A DNA stretch of 64,000 bases, taken from assembly GCF_003172915.1 (NCBI RefSeq), contig NZ_QGKU01000003.1, positions 124,001 to 188,000 on the forward strand. The letters are read 5' to 3'. Below are positions 17,683-26,353 of the stretch, in pieces. The position numbers were made by a program, and so were the translations under genes. The notes under the pieces were generated by a model. The model was not told the origin of the DNA, did not search any database, and saw only the letters and a program-made list of their open reading frames with translations. The DNA comes from Meridianimarinicoccus roseus (GTDB lineage Bacteria; Pseudomonadota; Alphaproteobacteria; Rhodobacterales; Rhodobacteraceae). Each line of letters starts with the position of its first letter. Within the stretch, counting starts at the first letter, position 1.

Positions 17683-19139
17683 AGCCCGACTGCATCGCAC
17701 CGGACACGACCCTGCGCGACGCGCTGGCGCGTCTCGACGCAACTGGGCGCGGGATTCTCGTCATCGTCTCGGGGGCGGGCGCGGCGCTGCGCACGGTGAC
17801 CGACGGCGACCTGCGGCGCCTGATCCTGAAGGGAAGCTCGCTGGAAGACCCGGTCAGCTTGCTGCCTGACCGCGCACCGGTCACCGCGCCTGAAGGACTG
17901 TCGCGGGTAGCGGCGCTTGGCATCATGGACGAGCACCATGTCGATCATCTGCCTGTCGTCGATGCCGGGAACCGCGTGATCGAGATTCTCGATCGCAAGA
18001 CGCTGTCCAAGCGTATATTCCTGTCCTCACCCCATATGGGCGAGTTGGAACGCGAATACGTGGACGAGGCCTTCCGGTCCAACTGGATCGCGCCGCTTGG
18101 CCCGAACGTGGACGCTTTCGAACGCGAGATGTGCGAGATGATCGGGATAAGGGCCGCCGCCGCGCTGTCGTCTGGGTCGGCCGCGCTACACCTTTCGATG
18201 CGCCTTCTGGGTGTCGGAGCCGGCGATTCCGTGTTCTGTTCGTCGCTGACCTTCGTCGCGAGTGCGGCACCAATCATTTATCAGGGCGCGGAGCCGGTAT
18301 TCATCGATTCCGAACCCGAAACATGGAACATGTCGCCGATTGCGCTTGAACGTGCTCTTGACGCGGCGCGCGCCGAAGCGCGCCTGCCCAAGGCCATCAT
18401 TGTCGTCAATCTCTACGGCCAAAGCGCCGACATGGACCCCATCCTCCAGATCGCCGACCACTACGGCGTCCCCGTAGTCGAAGACGCGGCGGAATCTCTC
18501 GGCGCCCTCTACAAGGGGCGGCCGAGCGGCACATTCGGGCGCCTCGGCGTGTTTTCGTTCAATGGAAACAAGATCATCACCACATCAGGCGGCGGGATGC
18601 TGGTGTCGGACGATCCCGATCTGATCGATCGTGCGTATTTTCTTTCCACCCAGGCCCGCGAACCGGCGGTCCACTACGAGCACAAGGAAATCGGCTATAA
18701 CTACCGGATGAGCAACATCCTGGCCGGCGTTGGACGCGGGCAATTGTCGCTGCTGAAAGACCGGGTGGCGGCACGCCGCGCGATTTTCGAAACCTACCGC
18801 AGCGCGCTAGCCGAGTTGCCCGGCATCTCGTGGATGCCGGAACCGGAGTGGAGCTTTTCAAACCGCTGGCTGACGGCGTGCACCATCGACCCGGACGTGG
18901 CCGGGATCGACAACCGCAGCATCCTAAAGAGGCTGGCAGACGAGATGATCGAGGCGCGCCCGATCTGGAAGCCGCTTCACCTGCAGCCCGTGTTCGAAGG
19001 GTGCCGCTACTACCGGCACGGCAACGAGAGCGTGGCGGACCGCCTGTATGAATTCGGGCTCTGCCTTCCGTCGGGGTCCAACATGTCCCCGGCAGACATC
19101 GCCCGGATCACGGATAAGATCTGTTCCTGCGTGGGATGA
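17679..19139 (+). CDS. CBS-pair / DegT-type sugar aminotransferase fusion
   Basis: 486 residues in two parts. Residues about 3-110 are a tandem CBS pair: a TDGDLRR motif at 41-47 closes the first CBS unit and HHVDHLPVVD plus IEILDRK mark the second. Residues 113-486 are a DegT/DnrJ/EryC1/StrS aminotransferase, with EDAAESLGA (Asp269 for the pyridine nitrogen) and Lys298 in SFNGNKIITTSGGG for PLP. The enzyme part should transaminate a 4-keto-6-deoxy nucleotide sugar, as LegC/PglE do. CBS pairs in legionaminate loci are usually fused to a nucleotidyltransferase (PtmE), so this fusion is unusual. The ATG at 17679 overlaps the preceding stop; the upstream in-frame extension is part of that gene. 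Confidence 0.9.
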   Translation: MKPDCIAPDTTLRDALARLDATGRGILVIVSGAGAALRTVTDGDLRRLILKGSSLEDPVSLLPDRAPVTAPEGLSRVAALGIMDEHHVDHLPVVDAGNRVIEILDRKTLSKRIFLSSPHMGELEREYVDEAFRSNWIAPLGPNVDAFEREMCEMIGIRAAAALSSGSAALHLSMRLLGVGAGDSVFCSSLTFVASAAPIIYQGAEPVFIDSEPETWNMSPIALERALDAARAEARLPKAIIVVNLYGQSADMDPILQIADHYGVPVVEDAAESLGALYKGRPSGTFGRLGVFSFNGNKIITTSGGGMLVSDDPDLIDRAYFLSTQAREPAVHYEHKEIGYNYRMSNILAGVGRGQLSLLKDRVAARRAIFETYRSALAELPGISWMPEPEWSFSNRWLTACTIDPDVAGIDNRSILKRLADEMIEARPIWKPLHLQPVFEGCRYYRHGNESVADRLYEFGLCLPSGSNMSPADIARITDKICSCVG

Positions 19140-19143
19140 CCCG

Positions 19144-19707
19144 ATGCTGAAACGCCTGTTCGACATTGTCCTCGGTCTTGTGGCCGCGATCGTCTTTTTC
19201 ATCCCGTGCGTGATCGTCGCGGTTCTGGTAAAGGTGACCTCGCCTGGCCCCGTGCTTTTCTGGTCGGACCGGGTGGGCCGGGACAATCGAATTTTCCGAA
19301 TGCCCAAGTTCCGGAGCATGCGCAACGACACGCCGAACGTGGCGACGCATCTGCTGACGCAACCAGAAAGCTACATCACGCCGCTTGGCCGTTTTATCCG
19401 GAAGACCAGCCTCGACGAGTTGCCGCAGATCTGGTCGATCCTCGTCGGAGAGATGAGCATTGTCGGACCGCGCCCCGCGCTGTTCAACCAGGACGACCTT
19501 ATCGCGCTGCGCACCGAAACGGGCGTGCACCGGCTGCGCCCCGGGCTGACCGGACTGGCGCAAGTGAAGGGGCGCGACAACCTGAGCGTGCCGGAAAAGG
19601 TGGTTTTGGATGCCGAATACCTCAGGACGCAAAGCTTGGCGCTCGACGTGAAGATCCTGTTCTGGACGATCCGGACGATCTTCTCCCGGGGCGACATCAG
19701 CCACTGA
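19144..19707 (+). CDS. Initiating sugar phosphate transferase (PglC/WcaJ-C-type)
   Basis: 187 residues. A single N-terminal hydrophobic helix (residues 8-28) is followed by the polyprenyl-phosphate phosphoglycosyl transferase core: SPGPVLFWSDRVGRD, KFRSMR, RKTSLDELPQ with the catalytic Asp-Glu pair, GPRPAL and RPGLTGLAQV. It transfers a sugar phosphate to undecaprenyl phosphate and so starts the repeat unit. The small size places it in the PglC-like monotopic class. The ATG lies 4 bases after the aminotransferase stop. It is the last + gene of this locus; the convergent minus gene ends 7 bases away, leaving no room for a separate terminator. Confidence 0.92.
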   Translation: MLKRLFDIVLGLVAAIVFFIPCVIVAVLVKVTSPGPVLFWSDRVGRDNRIFRMPKFRSMRNDTPNVATHLLTQPESYITPLGRFIRKTSLDELPQIWSILVGEMSIVGPRPALFNQDDLIALRTETGVHRLRPGLTGLAQVKGRDNLSVPEKVVLDAEYLRTQSLALDVKILFWTIRTIFSRGDISH

Positions 19708-19714
19708 TAGCCAA

Positions 19715-20806
19715 TCAGTCGCTGCCTTCGGGATACTGCGGCAGCAGCCCGCCGCCTGCAGCGGGCAGTAACGGGGCCAACCTGCGCGTGAATATCGCCG
19801 CCCCAGCCGCGGTCAGGTGGCGGTTGTCGGCGAACCATTCGGTTCGCTGATCGTCCGCCCCGGTGTCCCAGACCGCCGACAATGGGATCACGGTCGCCCC
19901 CGCCGCTTCGAGGGTCTGCGTCGCCCTGGCGATCGCCTGCGTCAAATCCACCTGCTGTGCGAGACCGGCGGCAATCATCCGGGCAGCAAGTTCGGCCCGG
20001 TATCGGGCAACCAGTGGTATGCCCACCACGACGACAAGCTCTATCCCTTCGGCAGCAGCCAAGTCTGCGATGCGCCCGAGTTCGGCGCTGGTCCGCTCCA
20101 AGATCATCGGATCCGCCCGAACGGACCCGATGATGATCGGAGTAACGAAATCGGCTACCTCCCGAGCATGCTCCGGGACCGCCGGATCAGGCACCTTGTT
20201 AAACTCGAACCGCGCGAAGGGCGATCGGTCCGGAACCTCGATGCGCCCGGGTACAGGCAAGAGATGGCGGATCAGGGCTGTCGGCGGTATGCCTCTTGGC
20301 GGCAGGAACAAGGCTTCCAGCCAGCCCGCGCGGTCCCCGTCTATCGGCAGGAATGGCGCAAGAACCGAAAGAAGGCCGTGGGCGGCGTCGCGGCTGGCCG
20401 GGTTCAGCATACGCCAATCGTCGCGCGCCCCGTTATCCTGATACATCTGGTAAGGATCCAGCATTATGAAGGCGTAGGCGGGCGCGGCGCCCGCTTTCAC
20501 GATCTGTTCGAACAGCGCGGCGGTTTCGAACAAGTCTGCGACGGGCAGCCATAGCGGTACATTACGCAGCCCGAGCAAATCATGTCGTACATCGACGTTG
20601 TAGGACGCGCCCAGCGAAACCGAATCGTGCTCGAGTGTTCCGATCCGGCGGACTGCCTCAAGCCGCGTGGGCATGATGGGAATGACGGCGTCTCGGGTCA
20701 GCCATGCACTGCCTTTCAGCAGGCTCAACAGAAGAACCGTGAAAACCACGGCGCGCAGCGGTGAAAACCGCCCCGAAGCCTCAGAACTGGAAATAGATGA
20801 AGGCAT
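19715..20806 (-). CDS. Membrane-anchored SGNH-like protein paired with MBOAT (AlgJ/AlgX/DltD-type role)
   Basis: 363 residues. One N-terminal hydrophobic segment (about 17-33) would anchor the protein with the rest in the periplasm. SLGASYNVD resembles the block I Ser loop of SGNH proteins, and ADNRHLTAAGA near the C terminus carries the D-x-x-H pair. Together with the upstream MBOAT gene, whose last 26 bases it overlaps, this forms the familiar two-protein O-acylation unit in which the MBOAT moves the acyl group and the SGNH partner transfers it to polysaccharide. Overall similarity to named families is weak, so the role comes from motif plus pairing. Confidence 0.65.
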   Translation of the reverse strand: MPSSISSSEASGRFSPLRAVVFTVLLLSLLKGSAWLTRDAVIPIMPTRLEAVRRIGTLEHDSVSLGASYNVDVRHDLLGLRNVPLWLPVADLFETAALFEQIVKAGAAPAYAFIMLDPYQMYQDNGARDDWRMLNPASRDAAHGLLSVLAPFLPIDGDRAGWLEALFLPPRGIPPTALIRHLLPVPGRIEVPDRSPFARFEFNKVPDPAVPEHAREVADFVTPIIIGSVRADPMILERTSAELGRIADLAAAEGIELVVVVGIPLVARYRAELAARMIAAGLAQQVDLTQAIARATQTLEAAGATVIPLSAVWDTGADDQRTEWFADNRHLTAAGAAIFTRRLAPLLPAAGGGLLPQYPEGSD

Positions 20807-22187
20807 CGCCCGCTCCTTGCGGTTGGGACAACAGGACCAGAAGCCCGATCAGACCAAGATAGAGTGACCAGCGTGGAACGAGGCCCCTCGGCAGGTCCGT
20901 CAGGATGTTCGGTGCAAAACGCTGCGCCATCCACACGCCGGTCGCGAATGCGGCTATGGCAAGATCGAGCTTGTGAGGAATCGAGGCGTTCAGAAGATCT
21001 TCGAGCCGTAGGTCCAGCAACTGGCGATACACAAACCCGGCATGGAACAGCGACGGCGACAGAAAAAGGGTGCAGAATACCGCGCCAAGGAATGCCGTGC
21101 GCGCGATCCGCAGCGCCTGCCAGACGGGTCCGGAGGGCAAGGTCCAGCCCTGCCGGACGCAAATCGTTTCAAGTACTGCGACCGTGCCATGCAGTGCGCC
21201 AAACAGGATGAACGTCACGTTCGCGCCGTGCCACAGCCCGACCACGATGAAGGTCACGAACGTCGCGGCATAGCGACCCGCGCGGGAGGTCATGAGACCC
21301 GCCAGAGGTGCGTGCAAGTAGTCGAAGATCCACTTTGTCAGGGTCATGTGCCAGCGCTGCCAGAAGTCGCGGATCGACGACGCCAGCATGGGAGATCGGA
21401 AATTTCGCGATAGCTCGATCCCGATCAGGCGCGACGAGCCGCGGGCAAGATCCGTGTACCCGGAAAAATCCGCGTAGATGTAGAATAACGACAGACTTGT
21501 GGCGATCAGCAGGCTGACCGGGTTCGCGGGGGCGCCGCCTTCATAGACCTCAGCGAAGAAGGGTGTCAGGCTCGACACGATCACCAGTTTCTTGAGCAGA
21601 CCCGAAAGGATCAGAAGGCCGCCACTTCTGACCCGGGTCCAGTCGAAGGGCCGCTGCGCGCGCAACTGGGGCAGCAGGTCCCGCGCCCGTTCGATCGGCC
21701 CCGCGATCAGCTGCGGAAAATAGGCGACGTACAGGAAGAAGTAACCAGGGTGCTTTTCGGGCACCTGCTTTCCCCGGAACACGTCGATCGTGTAGCCCAT
21801 CGATTGCAGGGTGAAGAAGGAGATGCCGATGGGCAGGATCATTGCATCCATCGTAGTGACGAAACCGCCACCGGTCAGGTAGTCGAACCCGTCGACGAGA
21901 AGCACGCGATACTTGAAATAGGCCAGGAGCCCGAGGTTGCCGGTGATGCTGGCCATCAGGAACGCCCGCCTCACCGCCTGTCGGCGCGAATGGAAGATCG
22001 CAAGCCCGCAGACATAGTCCAGACCGCCGGACGCCATAAGCAGCCACACAAGCCCGAACTGCGACGTGGCATAGAACACGTAGCTTGCGGTGACGAGAAC
22101 GATCCACCGGGTCCAGACCGGCAGCACTAGGTAGGCCGCGAAGACGAGGGCAAGCAGAGCGGCATATTCGAAGGAATGGAAGAGCAT
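20781..22187 (-). CDS. MBOAT-family O-acyltransferase (AlgI-like)
   Basis: 468 residues with about 10-12 membrane segments. PIGISFFTLQSMGYTIDV, YFPQLIAGPIER, YADFSGYTDLARG, DFWQRWHMTLTKW (His280) and the catalytic-type VGLWHGANVTF (His320) are the conserved MBOAT/AlgI blocks. It would pass an acyl group, usually acetyl, to the periplasmic side for transfer to the polysaccharide made by the adjoining + operon. The gene reads toward that locus and overlaps its SGNH-like partner. The next + gene begins 274 bases upstream of its start, so this pair has its own promoter in that gap. Confidence 0.92.
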   Translation of the reverse strand: MLFHSFEYAALLALVFAAYLVLPVWTRWIVLVTASYVFYATSQFGLVWLLMASGGLDYVCGLAIFHSRRQAVRRAFLMASITGNLGLLAYFKYRVLLVDGFDYLTGGGFVTTMDAMILPIGISFFTLQSMGYTIDVFRGKQVPEKHPGYFFLYVAYFPQLIAGPIERARDLLPQLRAQRPFDWTRVRSGGLLILSGLLKKLVIVSSLTPFFAEVYEGGAPANPVSLLIATSLSLFYIYADFSGYTDLARGSSRLIGIELSRNFRSPMLASSIRDFWQRWHMTLTKWIFDYLHAPLAGLMTSRAGRYAATFVTFIVVGLWHGANVTFILFGALHGTVAVLETICVRQGWTLPSGPVWQALRIARTAFLGAVFCTLFLSPSLFHAGFVYRQLLDLRLEDLLNASIPHKLDLAIAAFATGVWMAQRFAPNILTDLPRGLVPRWSLYLGLIGLLVLLSQPQGAGDAFIYFQF

Positions 22188-22461
22188 CTGGGTCTTGTCG
22201 GCGCTGGGGCTGCTAAAAACTCGCTGTGTGCAGGTTCAGGTTGCAAGCCTTCCTAGGGCATGACCCGGCGACGGTCCATCGTCTCAAAGGCATGTATCCG
22301 CCGGTCAAGGCCGTCGCTATCCGGAACGGGAGGTCCGGCACGAGCTTGATGCTTTTTGGCCTCCGAAACATGGAAAACGACTGCATGAATAAATACATGC
22401 GCATCGGTTAACGTGCGCGCCCGCCCCGGCCGGCCCGTGCAGCAAAACATGGGAGGATGGC
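22188..22461. other. Divergent intergenic region between MBOAT and OLD-like genes
   Basis: 274 bases without a supported gene. It must hold promoters for both flanking genes. A lower-GC segment lies around 22380-22400 (AATAAATACATG), a plausible melting region, but I could not assign -35/-10 boxes with confidence. A ribosome site GGGAGG lies just before the GTG of the downstream gene. Nothing resembling an RNA gene, attachment site or repeat was seen. Confidence 0.4.
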
Positions 22462-24585
22462 GTGCGTCTGGTTCGGTTTCAGGTAAGGAACTTTCGATCG
22501 GTGGAGGATAGTGGCTGGCTTGAGGTCGACGACGTGACGGCACTGATCGGTGTGAACGAGTCTGGCAAGACGAACCTGCTGCTCCCGCTGTGGAAACTGA
22601 ACCCGGCCCGAGAGGGGGCGATCGAACCGACGTCGGACTTCCCTAAACCGAAATTCGGCGAGATCCGTGCCGATCCCGGGGCCTACTGGTTCATCGAGGC
22701 GGAGTTCACGCTGGACGAGATTGCGGCGCGGGTGGCCGAGTTGTCCGGTCTTCCGCTGACCGGCGGATCGGCAGTGCGGGTGCGGCGCTTCTATGATGGG
22801 CATTACGACCTGCATTTCCCGGAGCATGCGCCCGTTACCACGATCACCGCGCAGGAACTGGGCGGGATGCTCGGCCAGGCGCGGGCGCTTATCGCCGAGG
22901 TCATGCCGCTGCGCGACGAGGGCGAGGTCTATAACGCCGTGCTGGGCGAGATCGACGCGCTGATGGCCGCGCTTGGCGACGGCGCGCCGCGCGACGCCGC
23001 CGCGCTGGCCGAGATGCGCGCGCGGATCATGGCGGCGCTGCCCGAGACGCCGGATGCGCAAAGTGCGCTCGTGCCGCGGGTTCACGACCTTGCGGCGGGT
23101 CTGGTGCGGGCGCAATCCGCGCTTGAGGCCGTGCCGCCGCATGGGCGTGCTGGCGTGCTGGAGGCAATTCTCTCTGCGCTACCGAAATTCGTCTACTATT
23201 CCAACTACGGCAATCTCGACAGCGAGATCTACCTGCCGCACGTGGTCGAGAACCTTGAACGCGAGGATCTCGGTTCCAAGGAAGCGGCGAAGGCGCGCAC
23301 CCTACGCGTCCTGTTCGGCTTCGTGCGGCTGAGCGCGCAGGAAATCCTCGATCTGGGAAGCGACGTTCTGAAGCCCGCCCCGGCGGAGCCGCGCAAATCG
23401 GGATGGTTCGGACGCGCCCAGAAGCAGCCCGACGAGAAGGATCTCGAAAAGATCGCCGAGCAAAAGCGCACGCGCTCCATCCTGCTGCAATCGGCGGGGA
23501 CCGACCTGACCCGCAGCTTCCGCGACTGGTGGCAGCAGGGCGACTACCGGTTTCGCTTCGAGGCGGACGGCAACTTCTTTCGGATATGGGTGGCGGACTC
23601 GCGCCGCCCGGCCGAAGTGGAACTCGAAAACCGCAGCACAGGGCTGCAATGGTTCCTCAGCTTCTATCTTGTGTTCCTTGTCGAAAGCAAAGGCGCGCAT
23701 CGTGACGCGGTGCTGCTGCTGGACGAGCCTGGCGTGTCGCTGCACCCGCTGGCGCAGCGCGATCTGTCCGCGTTCTTCGAACAGCTCGGGCGCACGAACC
23801 AACTCATCTATACCTCGCATTCCCCGTTCCTTGTCGAAGCCGACCGGCTGGACCGCGCGCGCAAGGTGTTCGTTGCGCCGGACGGCACAACAAAGGTGAC
23901 CTCCACGCTGGGCGGTTCGGAGGGCACGGATACACAGAAGGGCGCGGCCTATGCCGTGCAGTCCGCTCTCAATCTCGGGGTGGCCGAGGGGTTGTTGCCC
24001 GAATGCTGCCCGGTCTTGGTCGAAGACCGGTCGGATCAGCATTACCTCGCCGCGATCAAAACGCTGCTGATCGCATCGAGGCGACTCGCGCCCGAGCGGG
24101 AAATGGTGTTCGCCCCGGCAGGCGGCACGCGCACGGCCCATGTCATCGCCGGGATCCTGACAGGGCGGGAGGAAACCCTGCCCCGCGTTCTGCTCGACGG
24201 GGACGAGGCCGGGCAGGCTGCGGCGCAGGCGCTGCGGGACGGGATCTACGCCGCCGATGCAGACCGCGTGCTGGACATCGCAGCGCTGGTGGACATGGAC
24301 GGCGCCGCCATCGAGGATCTGTTCCCTCGCGCCTTCCTCGCCGAGGAGATGGACAGGATCGAACGCACCCCGGAGGTGCGCTTGCTGGATATCGTCAAGC
24401 CAGACCGGCCCTTCGCGCCGCAGGTCGCCGACTGGGCCGCGTCGCAGGGACTGACGCTCGGCGCGCATTGGCAGACCGATCTGTCGTTGCGCGTGAAGCG
24501 CCGGGCGTTGCAGCTCGGCCCGAACGGGTTCGACGATGCCGTGCTCGACGGCTGGGCGGCGGTATTCGCACGGCTGGCCCCGTAA
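22462..24585 (+). CDS. OLD-family-like AAA ATPase with TOPRIM nuclease domain
   Basis: 707 residues. The N terminus is an SMC/RecF-like ATPase head: Walker A GVNESGKT at 30-37, a long helical insert, a signature-like ENRSTGLQWFLSFYL and Walker B VLLLDEPGVSLHP followed by TSHSPFLVE. The C-terminal third resembles a TOPRIM domain: PVLVEDRSDQHYLAAIK supplies the acidic residue and LLDGDEAGQ the DxD. This is the layout of OLD/Abi nucleases. No UvrD-like helicase partner (Gabija) or reverse transcriptase follows; it stands alone beside a polysaccharide locus. A phage-defence role is possible but not shown. GTG start with a good GGGAGG ribosome site. Confidence 0.8.
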   Translation: MRLVRFQVRNFRSVEDSGWLEVDDVTALIGVNESGKTNLLLPLWKLNPAREGAIEPTSDFPKPKFGEIRADPGAYWFIEAEFTLDEIAARVAELSGLPLTGGSAVRVRRFYDGHYDLHFPEHAPVTTITAQELGGMLGQARALIAEVMPLRDEGEVYNAVLGEIDALMAALGDGAPRDAAALAEMRARIMAALPETPDAQSALVPRVHDLAAGLVRAQSALEAVPPHGRAGVLEAILSALPKFVYYSNYGNLDSEIYLPHVVENLEREDLGSKEAAKARTLRVLFGFVRLSAQEILDLGSDVLKPAPAEPRKSGWFGRAQKQPDEKDLEKIAEQKRTRSILLQSAGTDLTRSFRDWWQQGDYRFRFEADGNFFRIWVADSRRPAEVELENRSTGLQWFLSFYLVFLVESKGAHRDAVLLLDEPGVSLHPLAQRDLSAFFEQLGRTNQLIYTSHSPFLVEADRLDRARKVFVAPDGTTKVTSTLGGSEGTDTQKGAAYAVQSALNLGVAEGLLPECCPVLVEDRSDQHYLAAIKTLLIASRRLAPEREMVFAPAGGTRTAHVIAGILTGREETLPRVLLDGDEAGQAAAQALRDGIYAADADRVLDIAALVDMDGAAIEDLFPRAFLAEEMDRIERTPEVRLLDIVKPDRPFAPQVADWAASQGLTLGAHWQTDLSLRVKRRALQLGPNGFDDAVLDGWAAVFARLAP

Positions 24586-24740
24586 ACCGAACCCCGGCCA
24601 GCTTCGGCCAAATCGCCCGCGTTGCCGCCGCGCCCGGCCAGGCGTGGCGGCGCAGGACAAGAAGATGACAGGCGCGGTCAAGACCCGTGCGCCGCTGTCC
24701 GGCTAATCCCTGTGCGTCACAGCAAATCAGGGAGACACCC

Positions 24741-25571
24741 ATGCAGACCGACGCACCCATTCTCGTCATTGGCGCCACCGGCAAGACAGGCGCGCGCGTC
24801 GCCGCTCGGCTCGAGGCGCGCGGCCTTTCAGTCCGCCGCGGATCGCGCCACGCCGAGATCCCCTTCGACTGGGAGGCGCCCGAAACCTGGGCCCCCGCAC
24901 TAAGCGGCGTTGACGCCGCCTATGTTACCTATTTCCCGGACCTCGCCTTCCCCGGCGCGGTCGAAAAGCTGGAGGCGCTGTGCAACGTTGCGCGCGACGC
25001 CGGGCTGCGGCATCTCGTGCTGCTGTCCGGCCGGGGCGAGCATCACGCACGTCTTGGCGAAGAAGCGGTGCGTGCCTCAGGGATTGCCTACACCCTCGTG
25101 CGCGCAGCGTGGTTCGCGCAGAACTTCAGCGAAGGGTATCTGCGCGACCCCGTGCTTGCGGGCGTGCTGCCGATGCCCGGCGGCGCCATCGAGGAACCGA
25201 TCATCGACGTGGAAGACATTGCAGATGTCGTGGCGACCGCCCTGACAGAGCCGGGCCATGCCGGGCAGCTTTACGAGGTGACCGGGCCGCGCCTGATGAG
25301 CTTTGCTGACATGGCCGCCGAACTGTCCGCCGCAACAGGGCGCGCAATCCGGCATATCCCAATCACGTTCGACGATTTCCACGCCAATGTCGCGCAGTCG
25401 GGCGGCACCTTCGTCGCGGACGTGTTCACCGCCATCGCCCGTGAGACGTTGGACGGGCGCAACGCTTCCGTAAGCGACGGGGTGCAGCGCGCCCTTGGAC
25501 GCCCGCCGCGGGACTTCGCCGACTTCGCCCGGTCGGCGGCGCAGTCCGGGGCCTGGGCATCCGTGGCCTGA
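24741..25571 (+). CDS. NmrA-like NAD(P)-binding protein
   Basis: 276 residues. The N-terminal VIGATGKTGARVAARL is the atypical-SDR dinucleotide motif; the rest fits the NmrA/quinone-oxidoreductase-2-like (ergot alkaloid EasG-like) family, with VRAAWFAQNFSEGYL and DVEDIADVVATAL in expected places and no catalytic YxxxK. It probably binds NAD(P)H as a redox sensor or reduces an unknown substrate. The ATG at 24741 follows GGGAGACACCC, a usable ribosome site, and is preferred over the further upstream in-frame start. It is followed by a strong hairpin. No functional link to its neighbours is visible. Confidence 0.8.
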   Translation: MQTDAPILVIGATGKTGARVAARLEARGLSVRRGSRHAEIPFDWEAPETWAPALSGVDAAYVTYFPDLAFPGAVEKLEALCNVARDAGLRHLVLLSGRGEHHARLGEEAVRASGIAYTLVRAAWFAQNFSEGYLRDPVLAGVLPMPGGAIEEPIIDVEDIADVVATALTEPGHAGQLYEVTGPRLMSFADMAAELSAATGRAIRHIPITFDDFHANVAQSGGTFVADVFTAIARETLDGRNASVSDGVQRALGRPPRDFADFARSAAQSGAWASVA

Positions 25572-25586
25572 CACGCTGTCCGACAC

Positions 25587-25626
25587 GCAGCCGGGCGGCG
25601 GTGATCGCGTACCGCCGCCCGGCTGC
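25587..25626. terminator. Perfect 16-bp inverted repeat, probable bidirectional terminator
   Basis: The arms GCAGCCGGGCGGCGGT and ACCGCCGCCCGGCTGC are exact reverse complements separated by 8 bases (GATCGCGT). The element lies 16 bases after the NmrA-like stop and just beyond the 3' end of the minus-strand BKACE remnant, the expected place for a shared terminator. There is no T tract, so a purely intrinsic terminator is uncertain. Confidence 0.6.
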
Positions 25627-25641
25627 AGCGCCGGGGGCCGG

Positions 25642-26250
25642 TTACGCGGCCTTGACGTCAAGCCCGAGGAGATCGCGCGCCCGCAGCCATGTGGCCACCG
25701 GGCAGGCGAGCTTCGCGCACAGATCGACTGCCCGGCGAACCAGCGCGGCATTCGATGGTGCCAGCCGCGCGCGGTCAAGTCGCACGCTATCCTTCAACCC
25801 GGTGCGAAATGCCCGCCCTTCGTGATGCAGCATTCATTCATGGCCAGTTGCGCAGGCCGACGTCGGCGCCGCACCACTGCGCATCGGGCACAAGCCGCGC
25901 CAGAAACTGAGTCAGAAATCGCGGTTGCGTTCATCGGTGGGCATCACGTCCTTCCCTTCCAGCACGAACTGCCCTCGGAGCGACCCGCGCAAGCGCCCGC
26001 CTGCGACCATCCGGCAGGTAAGCTCGACATGCCCCAGATCGAATGTCTCGATCTCGGGCTGGGCGTTGCGGGTTCGCATTTCGGAGGCCGGCCAGTTCAC
26101 CAGGTCCGGGCTATTCTCGTACACACTCGTTTGAAAGTTGTTCGATCCTACCGAAAGCGACGCCGTCTTGGGCCGCAGCGATAGCATCCCACCGTACGCG
26201 CAACACGCGCCAGGCCGCCCGCCATGGGACTGCTGCACGATCATGCCTGC
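25642..26250 (-). pseudogene. BKACE (DUF849, beta-keto acid cleavage enzyme) pseudogene, truncated and frameshifted
   Basis: Reading the minus strand, pieces of one BKACE protein appear in order but in different frames. MIVQQSHGGRPG starts at about 26244, followed by RPKTASLSVGSNNFQTSVYENS and PEIETFDLGHVELTCRM and QFVLEG, ending at a stop near 25912. After a frame change, FLARLVPDAQWCGADVGLR runs on to about 25855. Then MNECCITKGGHF, and in yet another frame RTGLKDSVRLDRARLAPSNAAL with the usual end PVATWLRARDLLGLD at 25642. The first third of the family is absent. At least three frame disruptions mean it cannot make a normal enzyme. BKACE enzymes cleave beta-keto acids with acetyl-CoA, as in carnitine breakdown. 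Confidence 0.8.
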
Positions 26251-26353
26251 GCCCCCGGCCTGCCACTTGACAGGGCGCGGCGGCTCGGGATGCTGGCGGG
26301 CGTGCGGAGCCAAGGCCACGCGCCTGTGGCCACACGACGGGGAGACAGCCGCG

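Noticed and set aside
22462-25571. Gabija-type (GajA/GajB) defence system
   Set aside because: The OLD-like protein is present but the following gene is an NmrA-like NAD(P)-binding protein, not a UvrD-like helicase.
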